Origin: a virus
Virus record (IMG/VR): IMGVR_UViG_3300042362_000069
Location: 1-33,641 of that record
Strand: one strand, 5' to 3'
Length of the DNA stretch: 33,641 nt
The first letter of the stretch is position 1; each line of letters starts with the position of its first letter. Shown piece by piece: positions 1 through 6,469 of the stretch. The notes below the pieces were generated by a model. It ran no database searches, was not told where the DNA came from, and was given only the letters and a program-made list of their open reading frames with translations. The translations under genes and the position numbers were made by a program.

Positions 1-220
1 AAAAGAAATAACCAGACCGTCCACGATGACGCAAAAACTGCTGGGTACGAGGCCTAGCCTGACCACCGAACTCAGCACCAAAGAACACGTCACCCCTGGT
101 GACCTTCCGTTTACGCTTACGGTTCGGATTCGATTTAGAAACAAACGCAGACTTCTCACTCAACTTGATGGTAGGAATACGGTCACGCCTAGCTCGCATC
201 CCCTTCATAACCTCAGTTGC
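1..220. repeat. Terminal overlap, left copy
   Basis: These bases match 33422-33641 in the same orientation. The only difference I see is A at 128 versus G at 33549. The overlap falls inside a coding gene and joining the ends restores that gene. I therefore read it as the closing overlap of a circular or concatemeric genome of about 33,421 bases, not as a functional direct terminal repeat. Confidence 0.95.
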
Positions 221-427
221 CTGACGGGAACGAGTAACAGTTCCAGCCTCAACTTTTGCTTTGTCCACAAGATTCTCAGCCACATTCTGTGCAGCTTTAC
301 GCATCTCAGTATTGAACCGGTCATCAGCCTTCGCAGCATCACGCAAAAAGGCTGTAATACCAACAATCTCAATGGCATCGTTGCCACCAGTAATTGTGAC
401 CTGACCTGCTCTACCGAAAACCGCCAT
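1..427 (-). CDS. HK97 gp10-like head-tail/tail completion protein, 5' part (cut by window end)
   Basis: This is the first part of a 172-residue protein whose remainder lies at 33330-33421, once the duplicated overlap is removed. The ATG is at 427, ten bases after the stop of the frameshifted chaperone. The N-terminus (MAVFGRAGQVTITGG) leads into a helical, charged middle and then a strongly basic stretch (NRKRKRK). This is followed by FGAEFGGQARPRTQQFLRHRGR and a short helical end. That pattern is typical of the HK97_gp10 minor structural family, which acts at the head-tail joint or tail terminus. Its place next to the tail chaperone and close to the tape measure fits a structural role, although gp10-like genes more often precede the tube gene. 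The reading frame is open across the circular junction. Confidence 0.8.
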   Translation of the reverse strand, partial: MAVFGRAGQVTITGGNDAIEIVGITAFLRDAAKADDRFNTEMRKAAQNVAENLVDKAKVEAGTVTRSRQATEVMKGMRARRDRIPTIKLSEKSAFVSKSNPNRKRKRKVTRGDVFFGAEFGGQARPRTQQFLRHRGRSGYFF

Positions 428-436
428 ACAGCAAGA

Positions 437-846
437 CTACTTGTTTAGATGAATTGCTCTCCAACGCAAATAAGCAAACATGGTGAACAACATTCGAGGG
501 TCTTCTGCCAGCAAAGAGGAGGGCGATATCCCCGTTTCCACGGAGAGATACGCAATCATCCAATGTGCTGACTGATCTCCAAAGGGACAATCACAGCGTC
601 AGCTTGGTTACCCAACTCCAATGCTTCAATCTCGTTAATCCACGAATCAAAATCTAGGCCAGTACGTTTCGTGCGATGCTCAGAATGCCAAGCCAAGAAA
701 CCTAAATCGGTGAGCGTTAGTTCAGCCTCAAACTTCGCAACGCTTTTACTGAACTTCTGTTCAAACGCGATGAAGTCTGGGAACGCAGCAATGATGGTGC
801 GCTTTGATTGATCCAATGACGACGTTACTTCTAACGCTATTTTCAT
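437..846 (-). CDS. Tail assembly chaperone, frameshifted long form (gpGT-like)
   Basis: Reading frame 0 from the ATG at 846 to a CCCTTTG heptamer, then slipping back one base, gives a 136-residue protein. The short form ends at a stop at 556-558. The -1 frame runs on for 47 codons to TAG at 437-439. The extension contains HWMIAYLSVETGISPSSLL followed by AEDPRMLFTMFAYLRWRAIH, which looks like the T part of gpG/gpGT chaperones (ETGI, then P-x-hydrophobic-L). These chaperones coat the tape measure before tube assembly. Here the tape measure lies two genes downstream across the circular junction. Known for the family: a fixed ratio of short to long form by programmed slippage. Inferred here: the slip at this heptamer. 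Confidence 0.78.
556..846 (-). CDS. Tail assembly chaperone, short form (gpG-like)
   Basis: The protein has 96 residues, starts at ATG 846 and ends in TGA at 556-558. It is a small acidic helical protein directly after the tail tube gene, the classic place for gpG. The N-terminus (MKIALEVTSSLDQSK) and the following LTDLGFLAWHSEHRTKRTG segment resemble siphoviral tail chaperones. The same start also gives the longer frameshifted product. Only the short form is made when ribosomes do not slip. No sequence motif proves chaperone function. The call rests on position, size and the frameshift arrangement. Confidence 0.8.
   Translation of the reverse strand: MKIALEVTSSLDQSKRTIIAAFPDFIAFEQKFSKSVAKFEAELTLTDLGFLAWHSEHRTKRTGLDFDSWINEIEALELGNQADAVIVPLEISQHIG
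580..586 (-). promoter_or_regulatory. -1 ribosomal frameshift heptamer CCCTTTG
   Basis: On the coding strand the codons GTC CCT TTG place the heptamer as C CCT TTG, a perfect X XXY YYZ site. After a one-base slip the tRNAs re-pair on CCC TTT and translation continues GGA GAT CAG TCA into the extension. It lies 21 bases before the frame-0 stop. I did not identify a clear downstream pseudoknot by eye. Confidence 0.8.
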
Positions 847-875
847 TATTCCTCCGCAGGGTTAAAGGTTAAAAG

Positions 876-1301
876 TTATGCGCCAGTACCGGTCTTAGTT
901 ACAGCACCATCGATTGGATAGGTGACCGATGCGGTAGCAAGATCGCCAACAGCACCAGCAACAGGAGTCCAAGTCAAAGGAAGAACATTGAACGCAAACG
1001 AAGGGTTTGTGCTTGATGCAGCAGCAGTTCCGTTTGGCTTGACAGTCATTGCTACAGCAGTACCAGCGTTCCAAGCGTCAAAGAACAACTTCTCAATCGT
1101 TGGGTAATCCTGATGCAACTCAAGTGTGATTGAGTTGTCTTGAAGGCCTGCGATGCGAGTTGTCGCACCAGACGAACCGAACGAAGTTGTAGCAACCTCA
1201 GCCTTCGACAAGTTGAGCGTTACCGAAGCAACATAAGAAGTGATGTCCGTGTTCGCTGTACCGAAGGTAACCGCCACGTTTGTGAGAACTTGCTTTGCCA
1301 T
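876..1301 (-). CDS. Major tail tube protein
   Basis: This 141-residue protein (ATG at 1301, preceded by an AGGAG motif) has the composition of siphoviral tube subunits: Ser/Thr/Ala/Val-rich, predicted beta-sandwich, few charges. The conserved-looking stretch NSITLELHQDYPTIEKLFFDAW followed by MTVKPNG resembles short gpV-type tube proteins found next to a gpG/gpGT chaperone, as here. The C-terminus ends in a short Gly/Ala/Thr tail. It would polymerise in hexameric rings around the tape measure. I see no Ig-like C-terminal add-on domain. The family assignment is from pattern and context, not a search. Confidence 0.82.
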   Translation of the reverse strand: MAKQVLTNVAVTFGTANTDITSYVASVTLNLSKAEVATTSFGSSGATTRIAGLQDNSITLELHQDYPTIEKLFFDAWNAGTAVAMTVKPNGTAAASSTNPSFAFNVLPLTWTPVAGAVGDLATASVTYPIDGAVTKTGTGA

Positions 1302-1375
1302 GTTTGTGACTCCTGCCTTCCGGCACTCGAAGATTTACTATTTAAACTCTACACGCTCGCAGGAATGCGCATCAA

Positions 1376-1783
1376 CTAAGCGTACACCACCACACGGAAG
1401 TCAACCATCAGATAGGTTGCATCGTTGCCATCCATCGTGGAGATATTCGAGGCAGACTCAACCAGCAGGTTCTGCACCACCCCACCCAAAGACCTGTCAG
1501 CTTCCAAAGCAGCACGAACCGACGTCGTACCCTCATAGGACAAGTACCCGTCCAAAGCCGTCTGAGCTGTGCGTTCAGCAGACCTACCAACAACCACAGA
1601 CACATTGAAAATATGGGTCACCAACCCGCCACGCATAGCCCCGTTGTAAGTAATTGATTCCAACATAGGCCAAGCGAACGGGGCGTTCACATTGTCAGGT
1701 TGCTGGGCGTAAGCCCGCAAACCCTGAATCGTGGTCAAAGCGTTAGCGATACCAGTTTTGATATCGGTGACAGAGTAACTCAC
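1376..1783 (-). CDS. Tail terminator/tail completion protein
   Basis: This 135-residue protein starts with GTG at 1783, sharing GTGA with the stop of the adaptor gene, so the two are likely translationally coupled. The N-terminal helix (TDIKTGIANALTTIQGLRAY) is followed by alternating strands ending in TYLMVDFRVVVYA. That shape and size match tail terminator proteins (lambda gpU / HK97 gp10-neighbour type) encoded between the head-tail connector and the tube. They cap the finished tail and dock it to the head. The gene order adaptor-terminator-tube-chaperone is the standard one. No catalytic motif is expected. Confidence 0.65.
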   Translation of the reverse strand: MSYSVTDIKTGIANALTTIQGLRAYAQQPDNVNAPFAWPMLESITYNGAMRGGLVTHIFNVSVVVGRSAERTAQTALDGYLSYEGTTSVRAALEADRSLGGVVQNLLVESASNISTMDGNDATYLMVDFRVVVYA

Positions 1784-2403
1784 GCAAAAATCCGCATACG
1801 ACGATACGGTTCAACCAGCTGAGCCATATCAGGGTCAAGGAATCGAGATACACGGATAGCACCCAAGTCACCAAAGCCAGCCACCCCAAGAGGCGAGTCG
1901 TAGCGTTTGAAGATACGTGAAGCCTGAATGATCGTTGCCTGGGTTACTGGCTCCGGCACAGAAGGCCAACCAAAGATTGCAGTCACCTGAACCAAAGCCT
2001 GCTCACCATAGTTCGCATTCACCGTTGGGAACAGGTAATCGCCAACAGCACGAATCTTGTCATAACTCCAAGTCAACCCATCAAGGTTTCCGTTCAACGG
2101 TTCCAACTGATAATCCGAACGACTCCATTGCAAATCAAAAGTTCCGTCAGCCTGAGTAGAAGTTTTTAACGTCAACGCTGTACCAGCAATATCGTCAATG
2201 GAACAGTAGAACGAATCCTCAGCCTGATACACCCGTGCCTCAGCCGTGCCTGTCTGCCAGAAACGACGGTTGCAATAACCATCAATCAAACGCGAAGCAG
2301 CGCCGACACAGTTGTCAATCAAATCATCATCAAGGGTGTCGCCTACTGAAATGCGTAGAGCTGCCTTAACTTGGTTTCTGGTGGCGTACCCTTGGTTAAT
2401 CAT
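1780..2403 (-). CDS. Head-tail connector/adaptor protein (gp6-like)
   Basis: This 207-residue protein begins at ATG 2403. The N-terminal part (YATRNQVKAALRISVGDTLDDD, then LIDNCVGAASRLIDGYCNRRF) is the helical signature of phage head-tail adaptors of the HK97 gp6 / SPP1 gp15 type. It is longer than the usual ~100-150 residues because of a beta-rich middle (LTLKTSTQADGTFDLQWSR) and a C-terminal helical region ending YRRMRIFA. It would form the ring between portal and tail terminator. The gene follows the glycosyltransferase block after 12 bases and overlaps the next gene by four. Confidence 0.75.
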   Translation of the reverse strand: MINQGYATRNQVKAALRISVGDTLDDDLIDNCVGAASRLIDGYCNRRFWQTGTAEARVYQAEDSFYCSIDDIAGTALTLKTSTQADGTFDLQWSRSDYQLEPLNGNLDGLTWSYDKIRAVGDYLFPTVNANYGEQALVQVTAIFGWPSVPEPVTQATIIQASRIFKRYDSPLGVAGFGDLGAIRVSRFLDPDMAQLVEPYRRMRIFA

Positions 2404-2415
2404 GGTGTCCCGATT

Positions 2416-3081
2416 CTAGTTTATGTTCGCTGCTCCACGATACTGCACACCCTCAAGCGAATAGTTCACAAACGGATTCAGGCTGTACGTCTGACACGAA
2501 TACACATCCCACAACCGTTGCTTCATATCCCGAAGATGCTGCTCATACAAAGCCCAATGCGAATCACCAGGCACATAACCGTCAACCCTGTCACGCCCAC
2601 CCAAAGAACCACAATCAGCCCCAACCAACACAATGAACTTCGCCCCCATGTGCGCTGCAAGGTGCATCGCCCCATGAATGCTCGAAGACCCGATAGTCAA
2701 CTGACCTGACAACACAGGCCAATCCTTCCCATGCGGGTCGAAGGATGTTCCTGGTCTGCCGGTACGCGTACCGAACGTCACAATCTTTGGCATGAACCCT
2801 TGGAACTCTGCATCAGTCCCATGTTCTTTCAACGGGGTGAAGACTGCGATGCACTCATCCTGCATGGCCTCATGCTTAGAGTCTTCGTGATAATGGCTGA
2901 AACAGTAATAACCCTTCAACCCGAATACTGAGCCAACGAAGTTAACTGCAATCGTCAGCTTGTCGTCAAAGAAGTCTGGTGTCAGATAGTCGAGTGTTGC
3001 ACCTGAGCCAAGAACATAAATCGTTTCGCCTTCGTGGAGATTCTCATAATCATCCATCGGGTCGTACTCTCTTAATCCCAT
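2416..3081 (-). CDS. DUF115/GT42-like putative glycosyltransferase
   Basis: I chose ATG 3081 (221 residues) over an in-frame TTG at 3111, because AAGGGA lies at good distance before the ATG and the overlap with the previous gene falls to ten bases. Near the N-terminus IYVLGSGATLDYL followed by TIAVNFVG resembles the nucleotide-sugar-binding start of DUF115/MAF and CMP-sialic-acid-using enzymes. Further on, SSSIHGAMHLAAHMGAKFIV and LVGADCG match the second half of that fold. Together they suggest a sugar transferase, or a pseudaminic/sialic acid-type transferase, but substrate is unknown. It is the last of three glycosyltransferase-type genes between capsid and connector. Confidence 0.6.
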   Translation of the reverse strand: MGLREYDPMDDYENLHEGETIYVLGSGATLDYLTPDFFDDKLTIAVNFVGSVFGLKGYYCFSHYHEDSKHEAMQDECIAVFTPLKEHGTDAEFQGFMPKIVTFGTRTGRPGTSFDPHGKDWPVLSGQLTIGSSSIHGAMHLAAHMGAKFIVLVGADCGSLGGRDRVDGYVPGDSHWALYEQHLRDMKQRLWDVYSCQTYSLNPFVNYSLEGVQYRGAANIN

Positions 3082-3737
3082 CCCAAATCCCTTCGTCGTG
3101 TTAAATCCCAATGACCAGCATCAGGCAAACCAGACTGCCAACGCATCGCATGAAGCGAAGCATTCGCAGCGAAACTCTTATTGTTTTTCTCAGCCAACTC
3201 TGGTGCAGCTTGAATCGTAGAAGAATTGTCGTGAACAATTCCAGCGTCAGAAGTCCAGAACGGGATATTCACCCTTGTTGCCCGCTCTTGAAAATCTGTG
3301 TCCTCAAAATATGCGGGGACATACGCCTCACAGAAAAGCCCAACCTTTGCCACCACCTCAGACCCAACCCACGCACAACACCAACCAGGCTGAGCCTCAG
3401 TCAACGTTACCGAATCAGGTTTGCAATCGTTGTAGAAAACTTCCAACTGACCTGGCTCGAAGTACGCATCAGAGTTCAGCAGTATCCAGCCGTCAGCGTG
3501 AGGTGTTGCTTTGATACCGAGGTTCCACGATGGCGCGACACCAAGGTTCGTAGGCATAGACCAGATGTGATAGTTCTTCACATGGCGACGGTCAATGACC
3601 CAAGGCCAATCATGCAACGTGGACTGCCCACCGTTGTCAATGACGATGAGTGTCTCCACGTCGTAGTCGATAGAACTCAGGCAGCGCTCAAGCAGGTCGT
3701 AACGATTTAATACTGGAACGATTATGACGGGAACCAT
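3072..3737 (-). CDS. GT-A family 2 glycosyltransferase
   Basis: This 221-residue protein starts at ATG 3737 in a TGATG junction with the preceding glycosyltransferase. The N-terminus VPVIIVPVLNRYDLLERCL is the usual family-2 opening strand and helix, followed by LIVIDNGG. NLGVAPSWNLGI leads to WILLNSDAYF, the equivalent of the metal-binding DxD strand, here NSDA. The later YFEDTDFQERA segment holds the acidic acceptor-side ED. Length fits a single catalytic domain with no membrane anchor, so the enzyme is probably cytosolic. It would transfer a sugar from a nucleotide donor. The acceptor (virion protein, DNA or host glycan) cannot be read from sequence. Confidence 0.82.
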   Translation of the reverse strand: MVPVIIVPVLNRYDLLERCLSSIDYDVETLIVIDNGGQSTLHDWPWVIDRRHVKNYHIWSMPTNLGVAPSWNLGIKATPHADGWILLNSDAYFEPGQLEVFYNDCKPDSVTLTEAQPGWCCAWVGSEVVAKVGLFCEAYVPAYFEDTDFQERATRVNIPFWTSDAGIVHDNSSTIQAAPELAEKNNKSFAANASLHAMRWQSGLPDAGHWDLTRRRDLGWD

Positions 3738-5041
3738 CAGCCCTCCTTACACCACTCAGTCAGTTGCTTCATGATTGGCTTCCAGTAAGCGTCATACACC
3801 TTGTCTGCCCTGTATTGGTCAGCAAAGGCCACAGCCTCGTCTGACACGCCTCTAGGAGCCTCGTAGGCCTCAATCAGAGCCTCCACGATGGACGGCACCT
3901 GTGGCGTACAGAACCAAGACCTTTGATGGCTATCCCAGAACGGTTGAATCGCCACAGCTGACCCAACCCCAACCAACTCAGGCTGAGCCGTGTAGTCAGA
4001 AACAATCACCCTTGTACCGCAGGCTTGGGACTCGATGACCGGAACTCCGAAGCCCTCTCCCATACTGCAAGCCAACAGCACATCCGAAGCCGTGTACAAC
4101 GCTGCTAACGCTTGCTGAGGGAAACCAGTCCGATAAGCGTAAGGGTCAACAATCTTGTACTGCTCAGGCTTCACGTTGCAAGCCTGCAACAAGTGAACAA
4201 GGTTGATACCACCCATCGCACCGTCACGCTCCGTGTGCAGATAGAGCAAAGCATCAGGACGGTCTTGAGCGAAAATAGCGAACGCCAAAATGTTCTCACC
4301 AAAAGATTTCCGTGAAGGATTCTGACCCTTGTTCGCAGCATTCATCATCACCACAAACCTGTCCTCATCCACCTCCATCAACTCCCTACCGGTGAACTCG
4401 CCACGACTATTCACCAACTTCGGTGTAGGAACAAACACATCCTCAAACGCATGAGGCGCATACAACGCATCCACCCCAGCATTCTGCAACATATCCAAAC
4501 CAAACTTAGACATCGCAATCGGTTTCACATTCGGACGCTTACACCACTCAACCACAGCAGGCGGACAAGGCGCATGGTCAATCGGCACCCACGACGCAAT
4601 ATTCGGTACCTGATCCAACGACTGAGACTTCAAAACCCACACATCAAACAACGTCATCAACATCGCAGGAATATCACGATTACCGTTAGCCCAATCCATC
4701 CAATGCGCAACAAGCACATCATCGGAATATGGTGACATTCCACGCGGATAAAGTTTTATCCCATTCCACATCGAAGCCATACCCTCAATGCCGTACATCG
4801 CATGAATCGCTACTTCGTGTTTTTGTTTGATGAGCCTTTGGACGACTTGCGCTGTTTGGGTTCCGTAACCGGTTGGCGCGAACGGGGCGTTCGAGTACCA
4901 GAGGATTCGTAACGATTCGGAATTGGAAGGTCTGCTTGCTCTGGCAAGTTGGCTACTCCCCACCGGAGCAATATCTCTGCCTCCAGCTCTGGTAACTCGA
5001 CCGGAGTGTTTTTGATTATGACCAGCATTCTTTCCCACCAT
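3737..5041 (-). CDS. GT-B family glycosyltransferase (GT1/GT4-like)
   Basis: The 434-residue open frame starts at ATG 5041 with AAGGAG very close upstream. The catalytic fold clearly begins at about residue 44 (LRILWYSNAPFAPTGYG). The donor-site motif SMGEGFGVPVIESQACGTRV and IVSDYTAQPELVG near residue 340 are typical of GT4/GT1 enzymes. The first 43 residues are basic, polar and unlike the rest. This stretch overlaps a second frame that also looks coding, so the true start may be internal, though I find no better start with a good ribosome site. It lies just downstream of the capsid terminator and upstream of two more transferases. The acceptor is unknown. Confidence 0.82.
   Translation of the reverse strand: MVGKNAGHNQKHSGRVTRAGGRDIAPVGSSQLARASRPSNSESLRILWYSNAPFAPTGYGTQTAQVVQRLIKQKHEVAIHAMYGIEGMASMWNGIKLYPRGMSPYSDDVLVAHWMDWANGNRDIPAMLMTLFDVWVLKSQSLDQVPNIASWVPIDHAPCPPAVVEWCKRPNVKPIAMSKFGLDMLQNAGVDALYAPHAFEDVFVPTPKLVNSRGEFTGRELMEVDEDRFVVMMNAANKGQNPSRKSFGENILAFAIFAQDRPDALLYLHTERDGAMGGINLVHLLQACNVKPEQYKIVDPYAYRTGFPQQALAALYTASDVLLACSMGEGFGVPVIESQACGTRVIVSDYTAQPELVGVGSAVAIQPFWDSHQRSWFCTPQVPSIVEALIEAYEAPRGVSDEAVAFADQYRADKVYDAYWKPIMKQLTEWCKEG
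4810..5028 (-). CDS. Small post-capsid protein overlapping the GT-B gene start
   Basis: A 72-residue frame from ATG 5028 overlaps the first part of the GT-B gene in another frame. Its N-terminal half (MLVIIKNTPVELPELEAE, then ILLRWGVANL) has a regular amphipathic pattern and reads like a folded domain. Its C-terminal half is a basic Ser/Thr/Pro/Lys tail. In the same stretch the GT-B frame looks less protein-like, which favours this frame for bases 4920-5028. Small proteins directly after the capsid gene are common in phages, but I do not know a function. Ribosome site is weak, so it may depend on the AAGGAG used by the GT-B start. Confidence 0.5.
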   Translation of the reverse strand: MLVIIKNTPVELPELEAEILLRWGVANLPEQADLPIPNRYESSGTRTPRSRQPVTEPKQRKSSKGSSNKNTK

Positions 5042-5060
5042 TCTCTCCTTCGCAGGTCGC

Positions 5061-5114
5061 AGGGTATAAAAAAGAAATGAGGGTAGGCCACCCTGCGTGT
5101 TTGGCCTACCCTCA
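5061..5114 (-). terminator. Rho-independent terminator after the capsid gene
   Basis: On the minus strand a 13-base perfect stem (5102-5114 with 5078-5090) and an 11-base loop is followed directly by TTTCTTTTTTAT. It sits 44 bases after the capsid stop and just before the glycosyltransferase start. It would end or attenuate the head transcript there. Confidence 0.85.
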
Positions 5115-5157
5115 AACTTACACCGACATTGCTATCGGTTGCACTACCTCAAACCAA

Positions 5158-6336
5158 TTATGGCTGGAGGAGGTGCTTGATGTGTGATGTCTGTGGCAAA
5201 TCGCCGTCGACACGGAATGTCGCACGGAACGTGACGAGACCAGCATTGAATGCGAAGTCATCGGAACGATCCAAACGAAGACCGCCCACCGTACGTACGA
5301 AGTACGAAGGTAGGTGACCGAAGATGACCGACTTGGTGCCAGTTGCTACGTCAACCATTGATGGGTTTTCGTAGATTGGCTTACCGAGCAACATGTCTCG
5401 TGCGTCAGCTGACAAACTTGGGGCGAAAACGTAGTTCCCCGCGGAGTCTTTCAGCTTTCGAACCTGACCGATTGACTTGCCGTTCATCATGAAGCCACAA
5501 CCTGGGAGCAGACGAGCTGCACCATCAAGGCTGTAAACAAGGTCGATGAGGTTGTCTGCGGTGAACGCTGTAGCAGTTCCGGCCGTTCCGCCCACGCTTG
5601 ACGCGGTGACGATTCCGTTTGCGGTGTCCGTTCCTGAACCAACAGTCAATGCTGAACCAACTGCGAATCCGAGTGCGTTACCAACCTGGTCACCCAAGAA
5701 TGACAACATGTCAACGCCAGAGTCTTCAAGCAGTTCAGTTGAAACCTGCGTGATGAAGCTGAATTTGAATGCGCTCAAGGTGATGAACGAGTTGAATGCT
5801 GGATCGGATTCTCCGATTGCTGAACCTTCGCCAGTTACGGTGCCAACTGAATAAGTCGACAACGATGGGATTTGAAGGTTTTCGCCACCTGTGGTGTTCA
5901 ACACAGTTGAAGTCTCAAGTACTGGTGCGGTCAAACGAGCGCGCATGATTACCTGATCGTAGAACGATGTTGGAACTGGTGAACCTGTGCTTGACTTCAA
6001 GATGTCACGCTTCTCAAACGAATGGCTGCGCTTCTCACCTGTGAACAACGAACGAAGATTTGTGATGTCATCGCTTGCTGGAACGCCGGCAACAGGACGA
6101 ACCTGATCGGCGATTTCACGGGTTGCTGAATCCATGCGGAGTTCGCGAGCTTCGTCTTCACGAAGTTTTGCGATGGTCTGTCCACGCTCGTCCAGTTCCT
6201 TCGAGATGCGCTCGTAGGTTTGGTTTTCTTCTGCTGAGAGGTCACGCTTCTCTGCGGTGGCTTTATCCAAGATTGCCTTGGCTTCGTTCCATGCACGGTT
6301 GCGAATCTCAACCTGACGGTCAATATATTCTTTCAT
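5158..6336 (-). CDS. Major capsid protein (HK97 fold)
   Basis: This 392-residue protein starts at ATG 6336 behind an AAGGA site. Residues 1 to about 75 are a charged coiled coil (RQVEIRNRAWNEAKAILDK onward), the delta/scaffold domain removed by the prohead protease in HK97-type heads. After a linker, the rest has the capsid-family pattern: SFYDQVIMRARLTAPVLE, ETSTVLNTTGGENLQIPSL, and late FGHLPSYFVRTVGGLRLDRS. It follows the protease gene after a 133-base spacer and is followed by a terminator, fitting high, separately controlled expression. Length is normal for the family. Confidence 0.93.
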   Translation of the reverse strand: MKEYIDRQVEIRNRAWNEAKAILDKATAEKRDLSAEENQTYERISKELDERGQTIAKLREDEARELRMDSATREIADQVRPVAGVPASDDITNLRSLFTGEKRSHSFEKRDILKSSTGSPVPTSFYDQVIMRARLTAPVLETSTVLNTTGGENLQIPSLSTYSVGTVTGEGSAIGESDPAFNSFITLSAFKFSFITQVSTELLEDSGVDMLSFLGDQVGNALGFAVGSALTVGSGTDTANGIVTASSVGGTAGTATAFTADNLIDLVYSLDGAARLLPGCGFMMNGKSIGQVRKLKDSAGNYVFAPSLSADARDMLLGKPIYENPSMVDVATGTKSVIFGHLPSYFVRTVGGLRLDRSDDFAFNAGLVTFRATFRVDGDLPQTSHIKHLLQP

Positions 6337-6469
6337 GAGTATTTCCTTCTCCCCGTAGGGATGATGTTGAGTGTTTGGATACGCAGGGATTTAACTTAAA
6401 CCTGGTACGGCTCCGTACACAGCAACATCGAAGGCGGCTCCGCTCATTCGACGCAGTACTAAAAGAGTA

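Noticed and set aside
1-220. Functional direct terminal repeats
   Set aside because: The repeat lies within a coding gene, starts and ends at no recognisable site, and closing it restores the gene. An assembly overlap of a permuted genome explains it better.
26-448. Plus-strand open frame of 140 codons at the left end
   Set aside because: It is opposite the gp10 gene and has no fold-like pattern. The minus frame is restored by circular closure and fits its neighbours.
6337-6469. Possible promoter or terminator in the 133-base gap before the capsid gene
   Set aside because: Two short inverted repeats exist (AGTACT at 6455/6466; GTACGG/CCGTAC at 6405-6418), but stems are short, no U-tract follows, and no TTGACA/TAnnnT pair was found. 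I see nothing else in it.
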